This document shows, piece after piece, positions 46,349-57,107 of a stretch of DNA of 64,000 bases; the stretch's first letter is position 1, and each line of letters starts with the position of its first letter. A program made the position numbers and the translations under genes. The DNA is from Euptelea pleiosperma (lineage: Eukaryota > Streptophyta > Magnoliopsida > Ranunculales > Eupteleaceae). The notes under the pieces were generated by a model. That model was not told the DNA's origin. It ran no database searches and saw only the letters and a program-made list of their open reading frames with translations. The stretch lies in the NCBI GenBank assembly GCA_035048495.1, contig CM068553.1:9665259-9729258 (forward strand). The letters are read 5' to 3'.

Positions 46349-46618
46349 ACCTATCCTCTATAACTAAGCACACCTAAGTCCTACCCTCCTACGTCCTTCC
46401 AGTATTTATTTTCACGAAAATTTTGTTCTTAGATTTGAAGAAAATCAGAGAGAAGACGAAGATGGGTTCTGAAGAGAGCTGGAACCTATCCTCTATAACT
46501 AAGCACTCCTAAGTCCTACCCTCCTACGTCCTTCCAGTATTTATTTTCACGAAAATTTTGTTCTTAGATTTGAAGAAAATCAGAGAGAAGACGGAGATGG
46601 GTTCTGAAGAGAGCTGGA
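46349..46618 (+). repeat. 135-bp tandem duplication over SAP acceptor and start codon
   Basis: Units 46349-46483 and 46484-46618 differ at about two positions. The trinucleotide ACC at the edges is the likely microhomology. Each unit includes a TTGTTCTTAG acceptor (AG at 46431-46432 and 46566-46567) and the first seven codons of SAP. Confidence 0.95.
46462..46512 (+). CDS. Upstream ORF made by the duplication (16 codons)
   Basis: The first-unit ATG gives MGSEESWNLSSITKHS and a stop, 84 bases before the real start. It would remain in the mRNA if the first acceptor is used and be removed if the second is used. Its coding status is inference. Confidence 0.45.
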   Translation: MGSEESWNLSSITKHS

Positions 46619-47133
46619 ACCGAATCAATGATGGAACCGGATGCCAACAACCCGAAAGTCACCGGCTCTGCGCGAATGGGTGTGGTTTCTTCGGTACCGC
46701 ATCGACGCTAAACCTCTGCTCCAAGTGTTACAGAGACTTCCGGATCAAAGAAGAACAAGCGGCCTCAGCCAAAGCTGCCGTGGAGAAATCTTTCAACCCA
46801 ATATCTCTGCCATCGATAACGACCCAACAACAATCTATATCTTCTTCTTCTTCGGCGGATTGTTCTCTCTCATTATCTTCGTCGTCGTCTCCGTCACCAT
46901 CTACTGAAAATTCGGTGACGGTGAAGTCGGATTCGGGCGTGACGAATAGATGCTTGAGCTGCAAAAAACGGGTCGGGTTGACGGGGTTTAAGTGTCGGTG
47001 TGGGAGTACTTTCTGCTCGGGTCACCGGTACCCGGAAGAGCACGCTTGTACGTTCGACTTCAAGACTGTGGGTCGTGATGTAATTGCTAGAGCTAATCCG
47101 GTGGTTAAGGCTGACAAGGTGGAGAGGTTTTGA
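46597..47133 (+). CDS. A20/AN1 zinc-finger stress-associated protein (SAP)
   Basis: A single coding exon, 178 residues, starting MGSEESWNR at the second-unit ATG. The A20 finger is C25-x3-C29-x11-C41-x2-C44 (LCANGCGFFGTAS...LCSKC). A Ser-rich linker follows (about 80-110). The AN1 finger is at about 118-156 ([18 protein letters not shown], then [13 protein letters not shown]), ending in the usual [12 protein letters not shown]. Plant SAPs of this layout bind ubiquitin and act in abiotic stress and ABA/GA responses in cytosol and nucleus; the role of this one is inferred. It has the 5'UTR intron common in the family (45534 to 46432 or 46567). Neighbouring MITEs lie upstream and in the intron. 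The duplicate at 50330 is broken. Confidence 0.95.
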   Translation: MGSEESWNRINDGTGCQQPESHRLCANGCGFFGTASTLNLCSKCYRDFRIKEEQAASAKAAVEKSFNPISLPSITTQQQSISSSSSADCSLSLSSSSSPSPSTENSVTVKSDSGVTNRCLSCKKRVGLTGFKCRCGSTFCSGHRYPEEHACTFDFKTVGRDVIARANPVVKADKVERF

Positions 47134-47308
47134 AATCTGTGGGTTTGCTTCTATGGGTGTGAAGGGTATTTTTGTCTTTTCAATGTCTGGTTTTTTTACG
47201 AATTTTCTTTTTTAAGGTTTGGGAAAGTGGATTTCATAATAAAGTAGTACTAGATAGTGGGATTGGTGTTTGCATTTTGCTGTTTGGTTTCTCTTTTGGA
47301 AAAAGCGT

Positions 47309-47579
47309 GACGATCTGGGTCCACCGACCGCATGGATGATCAGCCCACCCCTTTGTGGATACAAACCAAAAATACCCTGATCGCTAACCTCTAGCCATTA
47401 GATTTTAGTACTTTTTAATGCGGGATTTTAGCCGTTGGATTCAACCATATTTTTTTAGTACTAAAACAAAGTAATAAACAGCTAAATGGCTTGAAATGAG
47501 TTGATTTTTGGGCTAAACATCCACGCGGTTAGTGGGCCCAGATAGCAGCGGTGTGACAAAAATCGTGCTTCCTCATGTC
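47309..47579. mobile_element. Mutator-like MITE, family B, 9-bp duplication
   Basis: AAAAAGCGT is repeated exactly at 47300-47308 and 47580-47588. The interior has CCGCATGGATGATCAGCCCACC and the inverted counterpart. The left terminus has lost about 30 bp relative to the right. Confidence 0.85.
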
Positions 47580-47591
47580 AAAAAGCGTAGG

Positions 47592-47966
47592 CAAGGTTTA
47601 AAGGAGGCCGTTTTAACGGTTAAACGGACTGGGGGCGTTACCATTTAAACGGTCCTTAAAACGGATTGAAATGGCAGGGGCAAAAATGAAAAAAAAAAAT
47701 GGAATTAAATAGATTTTAACGGAAAAGCCGAAATTTTAATTTTGAAATTTAAAAATTTTTAAAAAATGGAATTTAACAGATTTTAACGAAAATTAAATGG
47801 ATTTTAACGGAATTATATGGATTTAACGGCCGTTCTTTTCCAAAATTTTACATAATAAACGGCTATTTAAACGATTTTAATGGCCGTTAAAACTAAAAAA
47901 GGCCATTTTTTTTTCAAAATCATTAAAACTTGTTTAAACGAATTTAAGGGAAACAGGCTTGGGCGT
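47592..47966. mobile_element. TTTAAACGG-rich hAT-like MITE, right end missing
   Basis: Starts CAAGGTTTAAAGGAGG, has GGGGGCGTTACC and many TTTAACGG words, and reaches GGCTTGGGCGTTAC, where it meets a family-B MITE. Confidence 0.7.
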
Positions 47967-47967
47967 T

Positions 47968-48316
47968 ACATGTGGAAGCACGATTTTTTTTTTTTACTTT
48001 CGGCTGTCATCTGGGTCCACTGGTCACATGGACGTTTGTCTATTATCCCACCCCTTAGTGGATATACACCAAAAATCAATCTATAACCATTAGATTTTAG
48101 CACTTTTTAAGGCCTTTTTACAGCGGTTGAATGCAACCATTTGTTTTAGTACCAAAGGCTAAAAATCATCAAACAAGCTGATTTTTGGTATAAATGTCCA
48201 CTAAGGTGTGGGTTAAACATCCACGCAGTCAGTGGGCCCAGATGGCAGCGGTGACTACCAAAAATGCCGCTTCCGCATTTTAAAAGATGTCAGGTATACC
48301 TTGTTACATCACGACA
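47968..48316. mobile_element. Mutator-like MITE, family B, left end missing
   Basis: The right end (GGTATACCTTGTTACATCAC) and both GTCATCTGGGTCCAC-type arms are present. The left terminus is lost at the junction with the element at 47592. A (TAA)n run follows at about 48348-48373. Confidence 0.75.
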
Positions 48317-48802
48317 CTACCTTTTTTGGTGCCTCTCTACAAAAAAAAAATAATAATAATAATAATAATAATAAAAATAACAATCCCCTACAATAACGCA
48401 TGTGCATTATTGTAGGAGATTGTTTGGAAGAAGCAGAAAAAGGAAAGTTTCAGCCCGAAGGACAGTTTATAAAAGAAGGAAATATTTGGTTGGGTGACCT
48501 GGGGAGAAAGAACTCCTTTGACGATTGGTCAACGTCATTGACTCACTAGGGCCATCAATAAGTACAGGATTACAAATGCAACCAAGCAAAATGACAAATA
48601 ATATATACTTGAATTGAGCAAAGCTAGCATGCAACACGCAAAGAGTTGCATCTATGCAACTCCATTAAGGGGTTTGCTTGTTAGTATTCTTCATTTTAAT
48701 TAAAGGTGTGATTTTGCAATATTTTTTTTGGCTTTTGCAGGGGTGTGCATCTATGCAACTCTTTTAAGTGGTTGCTTGCTGGCATTCCTCTACTTTGACA
48801 GG

Positions 48803-49294
48803 AATTAGGGGGCGTTTGGGCACTGTAAAAGCACTTCTACTTGTAGTCTGTCGTGGAGGAGCCTCCGCCAGGAAGGGGTGAGTTGCCCACCCTCAACTTT
48901 AAAAGTTGGGGAAGGAATTTTTTTCTTTCAAAGTACCCTTTTGCCCACTTTGGAAAAGTACATTTTTGTCCACGTTGAAACAAAATCTGTACAATATTGC
49001 CCACCAATGAACAAAATCCTGGCTCCACCACTGCTTGTAGTAGAAGTTAATTAGGGGGCGTTTGGGCACTAGAAGTAAAAGCTCTTCTACTTGTAGTCTG
49101 TCGCGGAGGAGCCTCCGCCAGGAAGGGGTGAGTTGCCCACCCTCAACTTTAAAAGTTGGGGAAGGAATTTTTTTCTTTCAAAGTACCCTTTTGCCCACTT
49201 TGGAAAAGTACATTTTTGTCCACGTTGAAACAAAATCTATACAATATTGCCCACCAATGAACAAAATCCTGGCTCCACCACTGCTTGTAGTAGA
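48803..49294. repeat. 246-bp tandem duplication within a GGCGTTTGG element
   Basis: Units 48803-49048 and 49049-about 49294 share TTAGGGGGCGTTTGGGCACT, then GAGGAGCCTCCGCCAGGAAG, GTTGCCCACC and TGGCTCCACCACTG with very few changes. The whole is bounded by AGGGGGCGTTTGG at 48807 and CCAAACGCCTCCTTAG at about 49455, a TIR pair. The inner GGAGCCTCCGCC...GGCTCCACCACTG part is probably a separate insertion. Confidence 0.85.
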
Positions 49295-49649
49295 AGTTAA
49301 TTTTTCTTAGAAGTTAAAAGCTAAAAAACTTAGCTTCAATTTTAAGTTAGTTTTTAACTTTTCAAAAGTTAAAATATTAAACACATCCCAATTAACTTTT
49401 TAATTTTTTGGCTTATAAAAGTCAATTAAGTTACTTTCGCCAAACGCCTCCTTAGTCTCGTACCTAGTTAGTTATTTTCTGTTTAATATGCATATTTGAT
49501 TTATTTTTCAGAAAATTTATTATATTCTAGTATTATTCAAACATTTGGTAAAATTTATGTATTTTATGAGAAATTGTATTTATACCCAAATTATTGCAAT
49601 AACTGATTTTTACAGATAAAAAATGCAAAAGAAAAACATGGTTTTTAAA

Positions 49650-49880
49650 TTTTTTTAGTCTGATTGGTTTAGCACACCCCTTGGTGGGTACAGATACCAA
49701 AATTCAGTCTGATTGGTTTTCTCTGGCCATAGATTTTAGCACTTTTTTTTACTATTGATTCTAGCAGTTGGATTTAAGAATATTTTTCATATTTTTGGGT
49801 ACTTAATCCAACGGATAGAAATTAAGGGCGGGCTAAACATCCACCAAGGGTGGGCTAAACATCCATGCGGTTAGTGGGCC
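49650..49880. mobile_element. Family-B MITE, degraded
   Basis: AGTCTGATTGGTTTAGCACA and a partly duplicated GGGCTAAACATCCA...ATGCGGTTAGTGGGCCC end. Termini are absent. It lies where the duplicated SAP segment begins (about 49950). Confidence 0.55.
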
Positions 49881-50329
49881 CAAAAAAATGAGTTATGTAG
49901 GGCCATTAGAGACCTCCATCGACTGCATCCAATTCATGCATGCACAAACAGTTCAGTTGTTTTTAATTTCCAAAATTTTTGTTATTTAATTTCGTTTTTT
50001 TCTTAAATTTATGATTTTCCTGTAAAAAAAATATCATTTATACAATGTTACACCTAAGTTCAGTGTAGAAGTCATCTCCACCGTCTGATTGTTATAGTTC
50101 CTATCCTAGACTGGATGGTGCGATCCTTAAGTTATGATCATTGTCGGTCCAGATCGACTTGCATGTGGACTGATTAGACGGTAAAACATGAATCTTTCCC
50201 CTCAAGACATAAGAAGCTTACTGGGGAAGGAGTAGAATTCCATTATTTGTAAAAAGGATAAAAGAATTTCTATGAAGTTTCTAAATTACACGTGCACTTT
50301 ATTGACGAAAATGAGAGAGAGGGACGAAG

Positions 50330-50824
50330 ATGGGTTCTGAGGAGAGCTGGAACCGAATCAAGGACGGAACCGGGAGCCAACAACCCGAAAGTCTCCGGCT
50401 CTGTGCGAACGGGTGCGGTTTCTTCTGTACCGCAGCACGCTAAACCTATGCTCCAAGTGTTACAGAGACTTCCGGATCAAAGAAGAACAAGCGGCTTCAG
50501 CCAAAGCTGCCGAGTGCCGTGGAGAAATCTTTCAACCCAAGATCTTTGCCATCGACAACGACCCAACAACAATTTACATCTCCGTCACTGTCTACTGGAA
50601 ATTCGGTGTTGGTGCAATCGGATTCAGGCGTGAAGAACAGATGCTGGAGCTGCAAGAAGCGGGTCGGGTTGACAGGGTTCAAGTGTCGGTGTGGGAGTAC
50701 TTTCTGCCCGGGTCACCGGTACCCGGAGGAGCATGCTTGTACGTTCGACTTCAAGGCTGTGGGTCGTGATGTTATCGCCAAGGCTAATCCGGTAGTGAAG
50801 GCTGATAAGTTGGAGAGGTTTTGA
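50330..50824 (+). pseudogene. Duplicate SAP gene, frameshifted in the A20 finger
   Basis: It aligns with the intact SAP from intron sequence (about 49950) through the 3' flank (about 50980). From the ATG it reads MGSEESWNRIKDGTG, then LCANGCGFFCTAAR and a TAA at 50441-50443, because one base is lost near 50437 relative to the intact copy. A 7-bp insertion (GAGTGCC near 50513) restores the frame, so 50519-50824 still reads an intact AN1 finger to KADKLERF. The Ser-rich linker is shorter. The non-coding first exon and promoter were not duplicated, or were replaced by a MITE. An AN1-only product from MEKSFN at 50519 is conceivable but unlikely. Confidence 0.88.
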
Positions 50825-50982
50825 AAGCTGTGGGTTTTGCTTCTATGGGTGTGAGGGGTACTATTGTCTTTTTCACTTGGGGTGTTCCTTTTGCTTTGGT
50901 TGGATCTTTTTGATGGGTTGGAAAGTGGATTTCATAACAAAGTAGGTAAAGATTTGTGGGATTGGTGTTTGCACTTTGCGGA

Positions 50983-51487
50983 GGGGCCTGACTGGTAACG
51001 CACTGCGGCGGGCAAATAAAATATTTAGCCTCGCAAATATTCGCCCGGCTGTGTTTGGCAGCCACCCGCCCTTGGCGAGCCCACATATTTGCCCTCCGGG
51101 GCGGGAAAACATTTGATCACCCCCCCCCCCCCCCCCGTGAAAATATTTTCACGCCGATTATGCCTTGGTGAGAAAATTTTATTTTCTCGCCGGAAAATCA
51201 CTATTTTCAATAAAAATTAATTTTTTAATATATAAAAAAGATAAAAATGAAATTTCTTTTTATTCTTTGACATAATGTGGTTCCCGCACTGACCCAACCT
51301 ATTTTTGACTTACTTTGATATGTGGGACCCACTCAAATTGAAAGAAAATGAAGTAAGCTGAAGTGAGCTAGCTCGTACACGTACCAAACATTGTTAAATA
51401 TTGCTATGAGCAAATATTTAGCCAAGATAATATTCGCCTGGCTAAATATTCGCCGTCGGAACTCTTTTTCTCACGTACCAAACAGGC
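50983..51487. mobile_element. GGCCTG...CAGGC hAT-like MITE
   Basis: Ends GGGGCCTGACTGGTAACGCA and a right counterpart CGTACCAAACAGGC (the reverse complement of GCCTGTTTGGTACG). The interior has paired AAATATTCGCC words and a C17 run at 51120-51136. No target duplication seen. Confidence 0.55.
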
Positions 51488-51558
51488 TTCTATTTTTCTT
51501 TTTCTTTTGTTCGCGGAAAGAAGTGGAAAAGTAGGAGTTTTGGAAGATTAGTTTAGAG

Positions 51559-52169
51559 CAAGGTTTAAAAGGGATCTTTATAACGGTAAAACAGACGGGA
51601 GGCGTTACCGTTTTTCCATTATAACGAATTGTAACGCTCAGGGGCAAAAACGGAAGTAACGGATTTCAAATTTTCATATACGGAAAAAATGGAAAATAAC
51701 GGCTTTTTTTTCCAGAAAATAGCAGTCGTTATTTTCTGGGCTTTTTAAAGGTACGTAATGGGGGAGGTCCAAATCCGTTATAACAACCAAGGTTTAAAGG
51801 AGGCTGTTTTAACAGACTGGGGACTGGGGGGCATTACCATTAAAAAAATGGATTTAAACGGCCAGGGGCAAAAATGACGGATTTTAGTGGGAAAAAATGG
51901 AAAAAGTAGCGCTGAAATTCAAATTTCAAAATTTGAAAATTTAAAAAAATAGAATTTAACAGATTTAACTGTCGTTTTTTTTTTTCACAAAATTTTTCAG
52001 AATTCAACGGCTGTTAAAACGATTTTAACAGCCGTTAAATTTAAAGCCCCAAAACGTGTTTAAACGGTTTTAATAGAAACGGGTTTGGGGTGTTACTGTT
52101 TAAACTATCATTTTTAAAACCATGCTAACGACCATTATTTTCTTTATAACGGCCATTTGTTAAACCATG
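51559..52169. mobile_element. TTATAACGG-rich hAT-like element with a nested relative
   Basis: Flanking 8-mers GTTTAGAG (51551-51558) and ATTTAGAG (52170-52177) match at 7 of 8. Starts CAAGGTTTAAAAGGG and ends GTTAAACCATG. The middle is another element of the same kind (51788-52124). Confidence 0.8.
51788..52124. mobile_element. Nested TTTAAACGG hAT-like MITE
   Basis: Starts CAAGGTTTAAAGGAGG and ends TTTTTAAAACCATG. Flanks ATAACAAC (51780-51787) and CTAACGAC (52125-52132) match at 6 of 8, and removing the insert restores the TTATAAC...GACC body of the outer copy. Confidence 0.75.
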
Positions 52170-52289
52170 ATTTAGAGGACAAATCTGAAAATTGTGGCAA
52201 AAATCAAATTAAAAATGCAACCCGCAAAAAGACAAGTATATATATATACTCTTTTGTGGGGTTGCAATGTGCAACTCCGCTATTTTTGT

Positions 52290-52479
52290 TATAATGGCCA
52301 CGATTTTCTGTTATTTTTTGTTTTTTAAAATTTAAAATTTTGAATTTCAGCACCATTTTTTTCTGTCATTTTCGGTTTTTTCCCGAGCGTTACAATTCAT
52401 TATAATGGCCGTTATAACAGAAAATATGGTAATGCCCCTAGTCCGTTATACCATTAATAACGGACCTTTTTAAACCTTG
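52290..52479. mobile_element. TTATAACGG-family fragment, inverted
   Basis: Ends GACCTTTTTAAACCTTG, the reverse complement of the CAAGGTTTAAA terminus. The other end is not clear. Confidence 0.6.
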
Positions 52480-52864
52480 CTCTAAATTTAACTAAGAAAA
52501 CATTTTATTTTTAGTTTTCTTTCTTTTTTTCTTTGCGTTATTATATAAATTCTTGTGTTTTGGTCTATTTTATGGGGTTCACAAGCGTTTATTGAGTTTT
52601 AAGTGTGAGTCAACAATAACAGTCAAGGGAGTTCTTACTTAATTAAGCCTTTGGTAATATATGATGATAATATGTCGTGGTGTCTGGGCTGGGCCCGGTT
52701 CACCCTTTTGATGGTCGACTTGGCCCCGGCCCGATGAGCCCACCCAAACCCTTATATTTTTTCAATTTAAAAAAAACAGTGCACTTAGGCCAATTGGCTA
52801 GGCCCAGCCTTGGCCTTGAACCCGGCCAACACTGTAGACGCGACCCGACCATGTTATATCTCAA

Positions 52865-53830
52865 TGCTGTTTTTGGATTGGAACCATTTTCATGGGTTGA
52901 TTTTAACATGGAAATTTGAGCATTATTTGGGATTCAAGATCGAAAGGTTTGAAATCACTAATCAGGTTGACTTTTGGTTTGTAGGTCCACCTAGGAATTG
53001 GCCAAACATACATACAGTCAGCATCCTCTAAAAATGTGCCACGTGTCTCATATTGTGAATATCAATCAGCCAAGTATGGGTTTATTTTAACCATGGGATA
53101 TTGAGCATTATTCGGAGTTGTTTTATAGCCGTTGGAGATAGTTGTTGCTTAATCCTGTTTGGTGAGCTAAACAAAAAGGAAATCTTGTTTGGCAGGAGGA
53201 GATTAAGGAATTTTGGGTTCCCACTTAACCTACGTACCCTTTTTCATTTCAAGTGCTGCACTATTTTTTAGTTGAACTTCAAGTCCCATAATTGAATTGC
53301 CTTCAAACACTTAACCAGGCTAGGGTACAAGAAACCTACATCCAAACACCTACAGCTACATTGTTACAACATTAGAGGTGTCAATGGGTACCGTATTACC
53401 CAACTACTTGGACCGATTAGTCGGGTTTGGGTCCATCCTCATGGTCCCAAATATTATTCAGGGTCGGGGTCGGGGTCGGGGTCCCTAATCAATAGATCCA
53501 ATCGATTCGGTCATTTCTCAGCCCAACATTCAAAACCGACCAATAATTGGGTTTGGTCCTACTAGCAACCGACAAGAACTCGACCCGTTGACCAGTTGAC
53601 TGCTTGAATATTTTTGGTCTACCAAAGATGTAGATTGCAATATTTTGATTTTTCTTCAATTACGATAATTGAATCCCGGGATTGGACTTATTTTCATGGG
53701 TTGATCTCAACTGTGTGAATTTGAGCAGTATTTGAGGTACAAATATCCAACACCTAGAAATCACTAATCAGGCTGATTTTTGGTTTGTAGGTCCACCTAG
53801 GGATTGGCCAAACATCCATTCGGTCGTGAA
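52865..53830. mobile_element. Two half MITEs of family A and a GGGTC-rich fragment
   Basis: 52865-53075 and 53650-53830 carry only the centre and right arm (TTGATTTTAACATGG...AGGTCCACCTAGG(A/G)ATTGGCC). Between them, 53386-53600 starts TAGAGGTGTCAATGGG, like the GGTTC family, and holds a short (GGGGTC)n run at 53463-53481. No gene. Confidence 0.55.
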
Positions 53831-54625
53831 TCATGAGAATCCAACTCGGTGGTTTTACTTTTGCAAAAGTGAATGCCAACCCAGCACTATCAACCATCGT
53901 TGGATTCTCGGGATCCACGGCCAAGAACATTAGTGAACTTGTTGGTTCACTTTGGCTCGTTCATTGAGACCGATCCATTTTTTAATTCCATTTCAACATT
54001 TTTATTTTCCTTGCCCCATGGGCCATGGTTCAAGCTCAATGGACTCAACCCCGCAACCTTCTACATGGAATTTGTTGGTATTGAAGTTTAAGTTGCCCAC
54101 CAAAAGGCCAACCTAGCAGAAATGAAAAACAATGTGGGTCCTCACCTTGTTGCCAAAGTCCATCTGCAGGTTCCCTTGTCGCCCTTCAAACTCAATAATA
54201 AGAACAACATGGTGTGATTTAGAGATAAGTATCTGTCTAGAGTTACACCTATTTCTTACATTTGTGGGGGCCCACATACAGATCATGTTACATTTGTGGG
54301 GCCCACATAGAGTCTATGATTTTTCCATACCGTGGCGATCATCTTCACAAACAAAAAAAAAAATCAGTCCATTTCAACATTCCTAACCTCGTCCAAAATT
54401 GACTTAGGTCAATCTTTTTTATATTTAATTAGCACCGTTAAATTGGACTATTTTTTGTGAGAACGGTCACTATGGTGAGAAAAAATTACAGTGCGATTGA
54501 ATTTTCCAACATGATCTCTAAGGCAGTCCGACGGCCGGATGTAAGAATTGAATGTAAGAAATGGGTGTGGCTCCAGATGGGCTCGAGAGATAATTAAGGA
54601 CCCAAGTAATAAGTTCTTATGGCCA
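53831..54625. other. No gene; foldback scraps
   Basis: About 53850-53930 has TTTTGCAAAAGTGAATGCCA and TTGGATTCTCGGGATCCACGG, words shared with 60844-61000 and 61895-61990. GGGCCCACATA occurs twice near 54270-54310. A TTCACAAACA...TTTTTTGTGAGAACGG foldback at about 54330-54500 resembles the MITE at 43175. Confidence 0.4.
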
Positions 54626-55395
54626 GGCGTTTGGGAACGAGAAGTAAAAGCACATCTACTACAGCACTTCTACTTGTAGTAGAAGTTACCAGTTGATTTT
54701 TTACCTCCAAAAAAGTCAGAGAAATTAAGGGCGTTTGGCAACACAAAAATAAGTAACTTATTGACTTTTATAAGTCAAAAAGTTAGTTTGGATGTGTTTC
54801 ATATTTTAACTTTTGAAAAGTTAAAAATTAACTTAAAACTGAAGCTAAAATTTTTAGCTTTTGACTTCTAAGAGAAATAACTTCTCAAAAATTAGAATCC
54901 TTCCCGACATTTGAATTTCCCGACATTTTACTTCTCGCTCCCAAACGCCGAGAAGTAAAGGCACTTATACTTGTAGAAGTTATTAGTTGATTTTTTACCT
55001 CTAAAAAAGTCATAGAAATTAAAATTGTTGGGAGGTGTTCGAATTTTTTAGAAGTAAAAGCTAAAAATTTTAGCTTCACTTTTAAGTTAGTTTTAACTTT
55101 TCAAAAGTTAAACTATGAAACATATCCAAACTAACTTTTTAGCTTATAAAGTCAATAAGTTACTTATTCTTGTGTTGCCAAACGCCTCCTAAAAGCGTTA
55201 CGAGGTCTTCTAACTTTTGAGAAGTAATTCTCTTAGAAGTTAAGAGCTAAATTTTTTAGCTATCTTCAGTTTTAAGTTAGTTTTTAACTTTTCAAAAGTT
55301 AAAATATGAAACACATCCAAACTAATTTTTTAACTTTTTGGCTTATAAAAGTCAATAAGTTATTTATTTTTGTGTCCCCAAACAGCCCCAACTGT
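54626..55395. mobile_element. Cluster of GGCGTTTGG-type hAT-like MITE pieces
   Basis: Alternating GGCGTTTGG(G/C) and CCAAACGCC(T/G) ends with TTAACTTTTCAAAAGTTAAA palindromes between them, at least four partial units in both orientations. It is related to 48807-49455. Exact unit limits are unclear. Confidence 0.6.
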
Positions 55396-55737
55396 GTGAT
55401 ACTTCTCTATTATGAAATCAACAAGTAGCTAGGGCAAAAGAAAACGGCAAGCCGGTTCTGTCTCACCTGGTTTTGTTGGAATATTTACTACAAAGTAGTG
55501 CCTGTTAACATTTTCATGCATGAGCTTTGGTCGGTTTCCTCCATGTGAACCCCATACTTTATGGTCACCCGGCCCATACCCGCCTGCTTGATTCAAGAAA
55601 CCCAAATGAGACATCTTTTAAGAAGAATAATAAGAATTAATAGAAGAAAATAAATTGGGATTTGGAGTTGAGACCCACCATCCCTTGGGTCCCACAAGGA
55701 GATCTCCTGGGGCAATTTTTGTTTAGGTATAGCGATT

Positions 55738-56193
55738 TGGGTCGTCGTGATGTAACAAGGTATGATCTTTTCAAATGCAGAAGTGGCATTTTTGGTAGTC
55801 ACCGATGCCATGTGGGCCCACTGACCGCATGGATGTTTAGCCCACCCCTTAGTAGACATTCATACCAAAAATCAGCTTGTTTGATTATTTTTAGCTGTTG
55901 GATTTAGTATTCAAAAAATGGTTGAATCAAACGGTCAGAATCACGCCTTAAAAAGTACTAAAATCTAACGGCTAGGGATTATCAATCAGGTGATTTTTGG
56001 TGTGTATATCCACCAAGGGGTGGGCTAAACATCCATGCAATCAGTGTATCATCTTGCCGTTATATATTTTCCACTATTTCTGTTATCTTCCCTTTTTTCC
56101 ATTTTTGCCTGTGTTACAATCCGTTATATAACGAAAGAACAGCAACACCCCCAGTCCGTCATACAGTTATAACGGCGTTATATTTTAAACCAT
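55738..56193. mobile_element. Family-B MITE, right end missing, joined to a TTATAACGG fragment
   Basis: Left terminus GGGTCGTCGTGATGTAACAAGG and both inner arms are present to about 56048. It is followed directly by TTATATATTTTCC...GTTATATTTTAAACCATG, the right end of a CAAGGTTTAAA-type element (to about 56193). From 56.2 to 57.1 kb I see no gene. Confidence 0.65.
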
Positions 56194-57107
56194 GTTTGGG
56201 AGCAATTTTTTAGTAAAAAAATTCCGGGCCTCTTTCACCTTTAGGGCATTAAATGGGTCGGATCTACCTTACCTCTTGGATAACCCGTGGTCCAAATTTT
56301 AATACCTATTTGACAATCCTAAGCACTCTGCACTTGAGCAAATTATTTTTCCAATTATAGTTCTTAATCAAATGATTAGGATCTCCATGATATTACGACC
56401 CCTTCAAGATTGAGAGGTGACGATCGAACCAGAAAAATTAGGATAAACTGGATTATGTGTCGGCGAGGCGAGCGTTTGTACGTACTAAGAGCAGTAGTTA
56501 TGAAACCTGTAAACCATCCCCATAAAAGCTACGAGGACCCCAATTATCCTGCACATGGAAGAAATAGGAAAAAAAAAAAAGGCGCTAATTGATGCTTAAG
56601 TGGTCCTCGCGCATGGTCCGGGATGAAACCACCATGAACTTTATCAGTGTGAAAACGACGACCATAATTCCACATTTCGACATAGACTCGCCTCTAATTG
56701 TGTAGTACACAATGCTTCGCAATATGCCAATTTTGACCACAAGGAGAAAAAGAACTGCGCTCAAGTGGTCCTCGCACATGGTGTGGATAATGTGGATTGT
56801 CCCTGAGGTGTGCTTGCTCACTGAAACCCGACGATAGTTAACTCCCGTACGTTAGAAACAAAAGTAAAATTTTCCATAATTTTAATGACAAATTAATCAA
56901 ATTTTAATTCAAATATTATGCTTAGAAACACGTAAAATACCATTCTTGAAGATAGTTGAAGCGTCCTAAGCATGTAAGGGATGCGGCTAACTGATCCTCG
57001 GGATTCAACCGAGCTCAAGCTCAATTCAAATTTCTCTATGAAGTTGCACTACTCAGCAGCAAAAATAGAAATGAAATAAGAAAAAAAAAATTGCTTGTAG
57101 ACTGTGC

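Noticed and set aside
53463..53481. (GGGGTC)n as a telomere-like or satellite repeat
   Set aside because: Only about three units, inside a GGTTC/GGGTC-rich transposon fragment.
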